Assembly (NCBI GenBank): GCA_030068145.1
Contig: JAPJBO010000316.1
Coordinates: forward strand, 62,001-126,000
Reading direction: 5' to 3'
DNA from: Diplonema papillatum
Lineage: Eukaryota; Euglenozoa; Diplonemea; Diplonemida; Diplonemidae
Length of the DNA: 64,000 bases
Shown: piece by piece, positions 51,601 through 60,900 of the stretch
Numbering within the stretch: position 1 is the stretch's first letter
Layout of the letters: each line of letters starts with the position of its first letter
The notes under the pieces: model-generated
Database searches by the model: none
The model's input: the letters and a program-made list of their open reading frames with translations, nothing else
What the model was told of the DNA's origin: nothing
Translations under genes and position numbers: made by a program

Positions 51601-53712
51601 AAACACGTATTCTGGGACTGCGGAGCGTACTCGCACATACGGCGACGAGAGGCACATGCCGAGCTGATGGCAGCCAACCGGGCCGACTGGCCCAGATGCA
51701 CGCTGGAACACGGTGTGGTAGTACCCGAGAATGCCCAATTCTCGAGGCGGCTCCAGGAGATGATGGCTGAAATCCTTGCGGAACGGGCTGGGCTCGAAGC
51801 ACGTGGCTGGGTGGCCAGGAACCCCACGACCCCCTGGTCGAGAGCGAATGCGATGCCTGCCGAGAAATTTGACCACCCCTTCGCGCGGATTGCCCCGGCA
51901 TGGACGTGGGAGCGGAACAAGACCTGGGGACTACCGACGTTTTATGCGTTGGTAGCGTGGCTGTCGGACATGCAATGGACCGAGAACGGGCAGGCGTCAA
52001 TGCTGGAGCTTGCGATCGACTTTGAACTCTTCTCGGGCCTCAGCATGCCGCTGCACGGGAATGCGCCGAAGGGGGTGAGAGAACGGGGAAACGTCCTGCG
52101 CTGCATGATGAGCGCGTTGGACAAGCTGGCGGCACAGCAAGGGCTGGGAAGCTGCATGAGAGGAGAGAGGGTGTGCCCGACGACGTCGCTGTCGTTCATG
52201 GGCATCACGGGGATATCGGGTATACGGCCCAGGCCACGCTTTCGCGAGGCACACACGGGGACGATACTTGAGGAACAAGTGAAAGGAAGCGATGTAGGGA
52301 CGCAGTGCCCGACGTACCCTGACTGGACGATCGGGAGAGCGGCGAGGTGGGCCCTGCCTGCCCCACCACAACTGCACCCAGACCCCGTGCATATGCCGGG
52401 TGTCGGTATAGAGAAGGCACTCGTCACGTGCGCGACCCATCACAAAGGGAAGTGTGAGGCGTGCAGAGCACTCGTCCGAAGGGACGTTCCCACGGTAGAG
52501 ATGTGCTGCCGGCACCATCACCACGCGAACGATGGGCAGCCGATCGCGGTGTGCACAGAGCACAGCACGACGAAGTGCGGCGAGTGCAAGACGGCGGCGG
52601 CGTGTTGCCGCAGCGGGCATCATGCCTGCCGCACGCATGGCAGAGGAACCTGCCAAGAGTGCAAAAGGCTCCCTACGCTGACGCAGAGGCGACCGGCGGC
52701 ATGTTGCAGCCGCGGCCACCACCAGTCCAACAAGCCGAACGTCCAGTCAACCCCCGGACGCAACAAGAAGAAGAGGCCCTCCTCACCCACCCAGGTGGGT
52801 GTACAGCGGGAAACGCCATTAGGAAAGCGAGCGGCGCGAGCGCCGCTCGCGGCAACGAAAAAGGAGACGGCGGCAACCGGACGGGCGACCAAGAGGCCGC
52901 CACCAACGCCAGGAACCAGCGAACGACCAGCGCTGAAGAAGAGGGTGCTTGGCACCCCGAAGGAAGGCCCGATCGCCGGCCGCAAGCGGAAGAAGACGAA
53001 GGCGACCACCCCCGACTCAGGGGTGCATCGAAGGAAGAAGAAGGTACCGAGGGCAAGCAGCTCTCAGAAACGACCGGGGACCACGGGCACACCAACGCCC
53101 TCGAAAGTGAAAAACGGACACACGTGCCCGCCCTCGTACTCGCCGACTCAGTCTCTGGAATCGCAAGAAAGCCAAACCCCGCTAGCTCCACAAATGCTCG
53201 ACCTTGACGACGCAATGGCAGGTGACGACGTCATCCGATAACCTGACTTTTCAAGGCAGTGCATGTTAATCCACGTGGTTCATGTACTTAAAAGAACTCA
53301 ATGCTTATCAAATTTTGACGTGGGCGGCTTTGGTTTTCCATCTGAATGACACCTCAATACAAAAAAAGTTGTCGACAACTAACAAGTAGTTGACGGAATG
53401 TCAGCACGAGCAAGCATCGCAACTGCGATGCTGCCAGACTGAAGTCGGACTAAAGTCATGCCGAGTCTGTCCGTCGGTTTCTCCGCAAGTCTGTGTCAGA
53501 AATTTGTTCTGCGTATGACCGAGTACCAGAGGATGGAACACGAGATAGACCTTCGGAATGAAAATTGATTACACAATACAAGCTCATATCTTTCGCCACG
53601 GAAACACCCACACCATCACAGTCTCGTCCGTCCTCTTCTTCCCCGACCGTCCATTCATTCTCAGTGGTTCTGAGGATGAAACACTGAAGATCTGGCACCT
53701 TCAAACGTACAG
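48648..53712 (+). CDS. COPB2: coatomer subunit beta' (COPB2), first two exons, 3' part outside the window
   Basis: COPB2 is a core subunit of the COPI coat and recognises KKXX-type retrieval signals for Golgi-to-ER traffic. Exon 1 (48648-49344) encodes residues 1-232: LDIKKKIVAKTARVKSVDLH, CSLYTGQVQIRNFENNTMVK, VRCVKFVPRMNWFICGADDL, LTSSDDMTLKLWDWDKGWSN, FASASLDRTVKVWNRTSSVC and ISGSDDSTVRIWDYQTKACV. These are WD40 blades in the order and wording of eukaryotic COPB2. Exon 2 (53622-53712) encodes SSVLFFPDRPFILSGSEDET and LKIWHLQTYR. The donor (gtatcc, 49345) and acceptor (catcacag, 53621) join in phase 1 to give HKHNVSSVLF, exactly the expected sequence. The next donor (gtatgg, 53713) is phase 2. 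Intron 1 is 4.3 kb and hosts a retrotransposon; intron 2 runs to the right edge. About two thirds of the protein, including the C-terminal alpha-solenoid, lies beyond the window. Confidence 0.9.
49376..49530 (+). repeat. tail fragment of the DDVIK-ended element at the left side of COPB2 intron 1
   Basis: Contains gattcggcaaccgctgctaa and gtggttcatgtacttaaaag. The second part is repeated at 53268-53305, just after the retrotransposon frame. The element in this intron is thus bracketed by two copies of the same tail, as expected if a second copy was inserted behind the tail of an earlier one. Confidence 0.55.
49990..53305 (+). mobile_element. 5'-truncated non-LTR retrotransposon in COPB2 intron 1
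   Basis: Carries one long frame (50077-53241) with RT and Cys/His motifs, and a 3' tail to about 53305. Upstream domains expected from the related complete element (OTU protease, APE endonuclease) are absent, and the reading frame enters partway into the RT. It is in the sense orientation of the host gene and wholly inside the intron. There is no (CA)n tail, unlike the elements at 55.6 and 63.7 kb. Confidence 0.75.
50077..53241 (+). CDS. non-LTR retrotransposon ORF2 remnant: reverse transcriptase plus Cys/His-rich tail
   Basis: 1054 codons. The N-terminus begins within the RT: PVTSAVYRLWACRRLADIVL, then GFRPGHRIEDVL, GVALDFRKCFDMVPREIVLR with the first catalytic Asp, NGILQGCPVSVILINAL, and the active-site YADD at about residues 165-168. 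Residues about 497-515 hold a zinc-finger motif (CKHCGSGDTEDEKHVFWDC). A conserved segment follows (MLELAIDFELFSG, near 645-660), shared with the complete element. No RNase H is present, unlike the 7.9-kb element. Residues about 785-885 contain three C-x2-H-x4-C-x2-C...CC-x3-HH units, then a Lys/Arg/Pro/Thr-rich tail of about 165 residues ending AGDDVIR. The frame is intact over 3.1 kb, implying recent insertion. Its true start lies upstream of the truncation. Confidence 0.8.
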   Translation: MANPVSHLPVTSAVYRLWACRRLADIVLWQGEWIEEGQKGFRPGHRIEDVLMEIGLEMEDALLDGEPLYGVALDFRKCFDMVPREIVLRLAEDLGLHNRVLKPLRAIYRLLARRFKLPIGVGREFSVTNGILQGCPVSVILINALLSVVMKAVKKEAEGVSPKSYADDATLLSRLSEAALQKGVDVVDEFCTLTGMELNLQKTVAFSTRRRHQSTLKLRSVDALLRFSKSVKCLGVLVSTAKNRTERSDSERVEKAAALAEGLRHAPFRYEKRVRIVQSNVLPAALSGCSFAPVSKVAMKRLTTSVMGLIWGGSNPKRAREMVLNFQEKGHLTDPGTCLAYRVTTAFYAACERLPRLLPLMESIRGRYAEGDLPLGPVGLAMRSMEECGHVWGPGPLSRTLRNGATFDPLASAPSKRGHEVRADLRAKTWSRLVARRPGFEGIQRADLERTNTFWRMRECPAHTARLIRVALAGGVNTAEYTSRMRQAGAEPQAPSCKHCGSGDTEDEKHVFWDCGAYSHIRRREAHAELMAANRADWPRCTLEHGVVVPENAQFSRRLQEMMAEILAERAGLEARGWVARNPTTPWSRANAMPAEKFDHPFARIAPAWTWERNKTWGLPTFYALVAWLSDMQWTENGQASMLELAIDFELFSGLSMPLHGNAPKGVRERGNVLRCMMSALDKLAAQQGLGSCMRGERVCPTTSLSFMGITGISGIRPRPRFREAHTGTILEEQVKGSDVGTQCPTYPDWTIGRAARWALPAPPQLHPDPVHMPGVGIEKALVTCATHHKGKCEACRALVRRDVPTVEMCCRHHHHANDGQPIAVCTEHSTTKCGECKTAAACCRSGHHACRTHGRGTCQECKRLPTLTQRRPAACCSRGHHQSNKPNVQSTPGRNKKKRPSSPTQVGVQRETPLGKRAARAPLAATKKETAATGRATKRPPPTPGTSERPALKKRVLGTPKEGPIAGRKRKKTKATTPDSGVHRRKKKVPRASSSQKRPGTTGTPTPSKVKNGHTCPPSYSPTQSLESQESQTPLAPQMLDLDDAMAGDDVIR

Positions 53713-53877
53713 GTATGGCTTGCTTTGTCTCCTGTTCGTCTTCTAGTGGGGTGAACGTATGCACTGGATGACAGGCACTTCCCCGCGCGAGCGAGTCTCG
53801 GAACAGGACTCAAAACTGTGACGGGGGCTTGCACCAGGAGGTTGAAACAACCAGTCAGGCAAAACTTAGTACACAGC

Positions 53878-54013
53878 TTGCCGCATCTTCGGGTGAGATG
53901 TGCCTCCTATGTACAGACATTCAGTTGCGAACCGAAGATTCCCCGTGCGGCGAGCGCACCCCATGTCGAAAAAAGGCAGAACCCGAGCTGGAGGAAGGAC
54001 ACTGCGCCTACTG
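53878..54013 (+). repeat. dispersed repeat G, copy 2 (COPB2 intron 2)
   Basis: Diverged partner of 18444-18585 (gggtgagatgtgcctcctat). Confidence 0.6.
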
Positions 54014-54069
54014 AAGCCAAAAAAGGGTCAAAAACGATCAACGCTGGCTGTCCAATAGACTTGCTACCT

Positions 54070-54275
54070 CGGGTGACGTGTGTGTGTAGTTGTCACCCCC
54101 CCAAAATGGCGAATGTCAAACGTGGTGACAATTACACACGCCACCGTGTCTGCACAGTAATGATACAGTCTTTTGTTATCCCGTGTGTATACACGGTGCC
54201 GTTTGAAATTGTCACCCCCTTCATTCCAGGGGTGAGTAATTGTCATCTGGGGGTGACAATTACTCACGCCGGTTT
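54070..54275. repeat. foldback element of GTGACAATTAC motifs
   Basis: Two nested inverted pairs: ggtgacgtgtgtgtgtagttgtcacc-type (54074) against gtggtgacaattacacacgc (54122), and ggggtgagtaattgtcatc (54229) against gggtgacaattactcacgcc (54250). The second forms an almost perfect hairpin with a short loop. No terminal target duplication was found. Confidence 0.6.
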
Positions 54276-54434
54276 GGAATCATGAAGCCGACCTGGGAAG
54301 CGACATAACAACACGGACCCTCATAACTCGCAAACAGTCTGTGAAGGCTCTTGCGTTCGAACATCCCGAACAATCGGAAGGGCAAAACAGCTGTTCCCCT
54401 CGGATCAACTGCGGTTGATCGAGGGTGACATCAA

Positions 54435-54545
54435 TTGCATTTATCGGTGGATGTCTTGGCTCTTGGAACGATGCAGACCGCGGCCACGCGATAGTCAATG
54501 GGAAGTGCAGTAGCATGAGTCGAAAGCATTAGCGGGCTGGGTTTA
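54435..54545 (+). rRNA. 5.8S rRNA fragment in COPB2 intron 2
   Basis: atcggtggatgtcttggctc, ggaacgatgcagaccgcgg and gcgatagtcaatgggaagtgcag, then catgagtcgaa, follow the order of conserved 5.8S motifs (CGGTGGATGTCTTGGCTC, CGATGAAGAACGC, GCGATA...GTGAATTGCAG, TGAATCATCGAA). Some conserved positions are changed (atgcagacc for ATGAAGAAC), so it is a decayed fragment. The flanking ITS-like sequence could not be verified. Confidence 0.55.
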
Positions 54546-54869
54546 CGCACACCGACTCCATGAACTGGCTGGGGCAGCGCCGAGAAAGTTAAAACGTTGA
54601 CACGGAAACCTTCTCAATGTTCTCCATTGAATATTCGCTACTACAACCAAGATCTGCACTCATCCACGCTCCATCGAGGCTCACGCCAACGACTTCGCGG
54701 CGTGGTCCATGCACCTCCTCCTACGCACGCCTGGCTTTGTGATACCAGCACGCGGCCAACTATGGGTGGATCGCTTGAGCATAAGGGGCTGTGCAGCTTC
54801 AGGCGTCACCTGGGCAGAAGATACCAGGCCCCCACCAGCAGCCGTAACCTAGAAGGGAAACATGCGTGG

Positions 54870-55600
54870 GCACACTCTCGCTAAGGGGGGCGCCGCGTTA
54901 AAACGAGTCCGCGACACACCCACATGGAAAAGCGGTGAGTCTGGTCGAGCTGGGAAACGCCTACAAAAAGGTGACAGGACGGCGGTGGCTCCACGGCCAC
55001 GAATGTGCGACGACGGTCTTGACCTCCGTCGGGGGAACAGTAGTGAGGGGTGCTTCGCGGCGAGTGCAACTCTCGGAGGCGACCGAGACGGTCATCCTCG
55101 GCATCCGGGAGCACGTAAGAATGCTGAGGCCGGGACTGTCGGAGACCGCCTTATTTCCCCGAGACCTGGAATGGGCGGCAACCTTTGTCCCGGAGGAAGC
55201 CTACCCGCAGGATGGGCGCAAGGAAAGGCCGACTGGAAGGCGAGGGTGGAGATGGTGAACAAGGTTTCAGGTGCAGGAGCGAGCAGATGGTCGCACCCGA
55301 AGAAGGCCCGCCGTGAACACATCACGCCCCGGCGAGATATGCACGATACACAGGAAGCCCCGGTGCAAGGAATGTGCGAAGAAGCGCTTACCAGCAGAGA
55401 CGTGTTGCCGGTATAAACAACACCACCATGAAGGAGACGGCTTAAGGCCGCGGATGCAATACTGCTCGGCCCACAGACTGGGGCGCTGCGACGAGTGCGA
55501 AGCTGACAACGAAGGGATCGCGAGGTGCTGTACAAGACATCACCCTCAGTTGGATACGGACCCTTACTCGCAACCTGCGGGAGCATCAGCGGTGACTTGA
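54870..55600 (+). mobile_element. 5'-truncated relic of a (CA)n-bounded non-LTR retrotransposon
   Basis: Only the C-terminal region of ORF2 remains, with frameshifts. The part at 54935-55100 (YKKVTGRRWLHGHECATTVL) aligns with the region after RNase H in the complete element (ARICGVKWHHGRVANVTSVT). The part at 55330-55600 contains two Cys/His units (CTIHRKPRCKECAKKRLPAE, then TCC; CSAHRLGRCDECEADNEGIA, then RCC) and ends GASAVT-stop, exactly as the complete element does. About 58 bases later comes the (CA)n tract. Confidence 0.75.
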
Positions 55601-55658
55601 AACGGAAGGACACGTGGACGCCTCTCGCACAGGAAGGCACCACGTAAAAACAGGTCTA

Positions 55659-55775
<117 letters not shown>

Positions 55776-55813
55776 GGCTGGAAGAGAATATCAAAAACAT
55801 TGAACAATATCAA

Positions 55814-57877
55814 ATGTCTGCACCTCCATGTGGTGGCCCTGGGCAACGCGACTGCCAAAAGGAAGCAGCGCGGCAAACGCAGACCGGAGACGAGGTACCT
55901 TGGGTGCCAGCGAAGCAGAAGAGAAGGCCGCAACCGCACCTCCGTGGCGGCGACTGGAGTGTTCCCGTGGTCGACGTGGGGTCGCTTGCGACGGCGGACG
56001 GCGTGGCGCTGGCCAGTCTCGAGGAAGCCGAACGCGTCATCGCAGCGAGCGAGGAATGGACAGGCGCAAAGGCGGTAGTCGTCGACATTGTGCAAGAAAC
56101 CATTGGCGGGAAAAAGGGGCACGTCACCACGGTCGTGACCACCAGAGGAGGGAGGACGGAGGCAGTGAAGGCCACAATCATCCAACTGGGTGATGACTTG
56201 GTCAACACCACGCTGGTGAAGCGCACAGCCGCCATGCCAGCCGACATGCCAGCCGCCGTATCCGGCCGAGACGCTGATGACAAGACGAAGCTCTCGGTTC
56301 GCATCCCCCGGCGATACACAACGGCGGAACAGTGGCAGGCGGCTGCCGGAAATCTGAAGGCGTACATACGGAAGTACGCAAGCGACGCGGGGGTGGCAGT
56401 CGACCTGGTCATCACCGGGGAAGAGACGTGCGGGAAACCGGAAGACGAGCGGCGGTACTTCGGTGCGCTGGTGAGGGCACCGGAAGGAGCAGTGAGTGCA
56501 CTCGAGGCCGCCTCTGGGAAGCTGGGGGTGTTTGTCGCGCGGAAGGCAGACCGCGGTCCCGTCATCTGGTTGAAGCCGGGGACACCCCTCGAAGAGGCGA
56601 TGCAACTGGCGCCGGGAGACGTGATCCGAGTGTGCGCGAACCGACGCGGACTTGGACTGCGGGTTGAAGCCGCCGGCGAAGAAAAGGTGAGGCGAGAAGT
56701 CGGCGAAAGAGCTGGCCCCGTGCTGAGGGGCAGAGTGTGGGATGTGAACGGATTCCATCCACGCACAACGGCGGCGCAAGCGGAGACATTTCTGCGGAAT
56801 GCGGGATGGGCTGATGTCACAGCCATTAGAACTCTCCCGAAGCGCGGTAAGGTATTGGCGGTAGTCAGAGGGGGCGAGCCGCCCGCGTGGGTCTTCGAGA
56901 TAGAGGGAACAGGCACGCAGGTCCTGGTCTCGATGGCAAGACACGTGGGAGAGACGGAGCAGCGGTGGGTACAAGCAGCGCCGCGGGTGAGAAGAAAAGA
57001 CCCGAGCGAGCGCGGAACAGAAAGGGAGCAGCACACGTACACCAGGCCGGAGTTTGTACGGTGCTACGGACCAAAGCACGGAGGGAAGCTGTGGAAGGAG
57101 GCCGGTACCGAAGGGGCTGACCCTGTTTTGACAACACAAGGAGCCGCAACCGCCGGGGGGGACAATGACATGGGAGTCAAGGTCGACGACCCCGGCGACC
57201 AGGCGAAGGCGCGCTCGTACGCTGACGCCGTCAAAGGTTCGAAAGGAAACAAAAAAGGCAAGCAGGGCAAACCGCCAGCCGTCAACCCGCAGGCGCGAGA
57301 AGAGGGGGTCGGAACAGAGTGTCAGCGGCTCCGCGGGGACAACGACCGCCTGACTGCAAGACTCGTCGAGCGGGAGAAGAAGTTGGAAGAGGGCAGGGAA
57401 TCGCAGAGGGTGGTGGAAGAACTGCGCGGGGACAAAAGCTGCCTGACTGCAAGACTCGCCGAGCGGGAGAAGGAATTGGAAGAGAGCAGGAAATCGCAGA
57501 GGGTGGTGGAAGAACTGCGCGGGGACAATAACCGCCTGACTGCAAGACTCGTCGAGCGGGAGAAAGAGTTGGAAGAGAGCAGGAAATCGCAGAGGGTGGT
57601 AGAAGAACTGCAGGCAGAGAACACGAGGCTAGCGAGGAAGGTGGAAGAACTCACCACCCTGTTACAAAGCTTGAGGGAACAGGTAGAGAACGCCAGACCC
57701 GGGACGAGCGAGAGCCGGTCAGCGTCGCCGCCGTGTGCACCAACGGCATCATTCGCCGGCAAACGGAGAAGGGGTACCACCCAGTCCCTGTCGAAATCAC
57801 GAGAATCTACGCAGCAGAGCAAGAGGCAGGCCGGGGCAACTAAGATCACGGATTACATGAAACCTCGTAATAAGTGA
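55814..57877 (+). CDS. retrotransposon ORF1 (gag-like, coiled coil)
   Basis: 687 codons, start MSAPPCGGPGQR, shared with the next copy (MSAPPSGGPGQR at 63864). ORF1 proteins of non-LTR elements bind their RNA and act as chaperones. Residues about 300-370 (RGRVWDVNGFHPRTTAAQAE, then TFLRNAGWADVTAIRTLP) could be an RRM-like fold, but this is a guess from pattern only. Residues about 506-630 form a long coiled coil with three tandem 31-residue repeats (LRGDNDRLTARLVEREKKLE; 93-nt units at 57329, 57422 and 57515). The C-terminus is basic and ends ATKITDYMKPRNK. There is no CCHC knuckle. ORF2 starts 102 bases after the stop, so it must be translated by reinitiation or from another RNA. Confidence 0.8.
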   Translation: MSAPPCGGPGQRDCQKEAARQTQTGDEVPWVPAKQKRRPQPHLRGGDWSVPVVDVGSLATADGVALASLEEAERVIAASEEWTGAKAVVVDIVQETIGGKKGHVTTVVTTRGGRTEAVKATIIQLGDDLVNTTLVKRTAAMPADMPAAVSGRDADDKTKLSVRIPRRYTTAEQWQAAAGNLKAYIRKYASDAGVAVDLVITGEETCGKPEDERRYFGALVRAPEGAVSALEAASGKLGVFVARKADRGPVIWLKPGTPLEEAMQLAPGDVIRVCANRRGLGLRVEAAGEEKVRREVGERAGPVLRGRVWDVNGFHPRTTAAQAETFLRNAGWADVTAIRTLPKRGKVLAVVRGGEPPAWVFEIEGTGTQVLVSMARHVGETEQRWVQAAPRVRRKDPSERGTEREQHTYTRPEFVRCYGPKHGGKLWKEAGTEGADPVLTTQGAATAGGDNDMGVKVDDPGDQAKARSYADAVKGSKGNKKGKQGKPPAVNPQAREEGVGTECQRLRGDNDRLTARLVEREKKLEEGRESQRVVEELRGDKSCLTARLAEREKELEESRKSQRVVEELRGDNNRLTARLVEREKELEESRKSQRVVEELQAENTRLARKVEELTTLLQSLREQVENARPGTSESRSASPPCAPTASFAGKRRRGTTQSLSKSRESTQQSKRQAGATKITDYMKPRNK

Positions 57878-57979
57878 CTGCCATCCGGGGCAGCAAACCT
57901 GGTCGGAGGGGGAAGAGAGGAGGAAGAAGCGAGGGATTTTACCCAGAATTTCCGGTGGATTGAGCAGACCACGCGCAGT

Positions 57980-60900
57980 ATGTGCGGGAGACTAGTGCAG
58001 GTGCCAGGCGATGGTAACTGCCAGTTTTCGGCTATAGCGACAGGGTTCGGAGGAATTGACGCGGCAACCCTGAGAGATAGGGTGGTAGCGAGCATAGAGG
58101 CAAGCACCTCTCGATACTGGGACGCCATGGCCGGCGAGGAGCTGGGAACGTACCTGGCGAGAATGAGGCGACACGGGACATACGGAGATGAGGTGACGCT
58201 GTGCGCGGCAGCAGAGGTGTTAAAAGCCAACATATGGATTCTGAACGCGAGCCGGCGCGACGTCGTACGACGATACAGCAGCGAAGGAGCGGACAGAACG
58301 GTCGTTGTAACGTACTTGCCACAGCACTACGACAGTCTGCTGCTCCCGCTGGCATCCATGCGGAAACTAGAGGAGGCGACACAGGATTCGGTGCCAATCG
58401 CGGAACTATGCATCCGTCAAGAGGCGGCACGACGGATTGAAAGAGCGCCGATGCCTCGCGGAGCCCAAGAAAGCAGGCGCGAACAGGTGCGACCCCGGCC
58501 GCAACAACGGACAGTGCACAGAAAGCCCGCGCAAGCGGACAGAGTTTCTACGGGACTGCCTGGCAGAACAAGTGGGATACCACACCAACAAAACGACGAA
58601 GTTGTAGTAGTCACCATCAACGTCACGTCTTTGGACACTGAAAAGTTGCTGGTGGTGGCGCTACTAGAAGCCGATGTCGTCGTACTGCAGGAGACACGCG
58701 TGACGAAGGTAGAGAAGGCGTACATGAGCTCACTCCTCATGGCGTATGGATGGAATGTGCACTGGGGTGAAGACGTGGCGATGGTGGAAGGAAAAGACGG
58801 GAGAATGCAGAGGAAGCCCGGTGGGGTGGCAGTTATGACCAGACCACACCTTGTAGCACAGCGCATACCGCCGGTGGAACAATCGGTGGTTGATTCAACC
58901 CGTCTCGTACATGTAGCCATAGCCCTGCGTGACGGAAAGACGGCCTTGCATGTGTTTTCACTGTACGGGCAAAGCGGAAGTAGTATGCAGGTGCAACGGG
59001 AAAGAGAGGTGCTGCTATCAGAGGTGCTGGGCATAGCGGCGGGGCTCGGACAAGTACCAACGCTGGTAATTGGTGACTATAACTGCAACACAGAGACAAG
59101 TCCCGTGCTAGCCGCGGCGTGTCGATCTGGGAGATGGGCAGATGCGGCAGCCGCTTATGCGGTAGGCCGAGGTGAAGAACCGCCGTGCACTTGCTGGGCG
59201 CCGAACGCGACGCGCGGTAGTAGAATTGATCTGTGCCTCGCGAACGTCTGTGCGGCACCAGCCATTTGCAAAGTTTTCACGGTAGCAAAAGAAGACAGCC
59301 AGTTCTACACACATGCACCGATGTATGTGACACTGCGACAGCAAGCGTTCCGAGAGCGCCACAAGCGCGCTATCCTCCCGGCCGCGTTCCCCCGGGAATG
59401 CCCCAAGCTCAGCTTGGAGAAGAAGAGCGAGTTGGAAAAATTCGCCACGGATGCGCGAGAGGCCCGTAGAGGAGGGGCAAGCTTAAGACAGCTGTCGCAG
59501 CAAGCAGAGGAATACCTCATGATGGTGCACAGAGACGGGTTAGCTTTCCCAACTAAATCATACACGGGACGCGGAGACGAAGTTGGCAGCTACTCGCGGT
59601 TGACGACTAGATATCAACACATGTCAACGAGGGGCGCGTCCACCAGGCAAACGCGAGCACGGGACGAGCTGTTGGGGCATCTGCGGATGCTGGTACAAGC
59701 GGGACAAGAGCGTTTAAGTGCAGAAGTGCCGTATCCCCTAACAAGACAGGAGGAGAGGGCGAGAGAAGCCGCACGAAGGAGAGTCAAGAAGGGCCACATC
59801 CCGGCAGCAGTTGTCGACATCGTTATGTCGGATGATCTAGCCGAGTTGCAGGCGCTCCAGAGTGCCTTGTCGTACTTGGAGGGGTCCCAGAAAGCTGCAT
59901 TCGCCGCTATTAGACGGCACAGAAAGGCGCAGTGGGCCCACAAAATGCAGGAAGCTTGGGCGCATGGAAAGGGCCTGGTCTTTGACTACATCGCGGACAG
60001 GTATTCGTCGCCGCTGACCTTCATGCGGCGGGACGACAAATCCCTGACGGCGAACGCGACGGAAATAGACGAGATCCTGCGGAGCGAGGAGGCTTGGGGG
60101 GGTATTTTCCACCGGTACGCAACGCAAGAGGAGCCGTGTTGGGACCGATTTTTACGAATGTACGATCCGATCCTCCCGGAAAGGGCTGTGATGGAGTGCG
60201 CCCCGATTACCGCAGGTGACATGAGGGCGGTACTGGCGAAGATGAAGAAGTCGGCATCGGCTGGAATGCACGGGTGGAGAATCCACGAGTTACAACAACT
60301 GCCGGACCCAATACTAGAGGGTTTTGCGCAGGTGCTCAACAGAGTGGAGGAGGAGGGCGAATGGCCGGAGGAGCTGATGCACGCCCTCGTGTCGTTAATC
60401 CCCAAACCTAAAAGCACTGGGGACCCACTATCCCAGCGACCGATTTCGGTGACACCGGTCTTGTACAGGATATGGGCAGCAATCAGAGCCAAGGAGGCGC
60501 AACGCTGGATGGACGAGCTGGCGCCAGAGGGGCTCCATGGATGCCGACCTGGACACAGTACTGAGGACTTGTTCTGGCACCTGGCCGCCGAGATCGAGGA
60601 GGCCCAGCTCACCGGGAACCCTCTACATGGGATAGCATTCGATTTCAAAAAATGCTTCGACTCCGTCCCTATTAACATAACGTTGAGACTGGCGAAAAAG
60701 TTAGGATTTAACCGAAAGGTACTTCGGGCGTTGAAGGCCGCCTACCGACACATGAAGCGCCACTTCAAAGTGAATGGGACGGTCGGGGTGGGTTTCATAC
60801 CCACAAACGGCATAATGCAGGGATGTGCAATCAGCGTGGTTCTAATCGGACTGCTGATAAGCGTGTGGATGAGGCACGTGAGCCAGGAAGGCCGTCCTCG

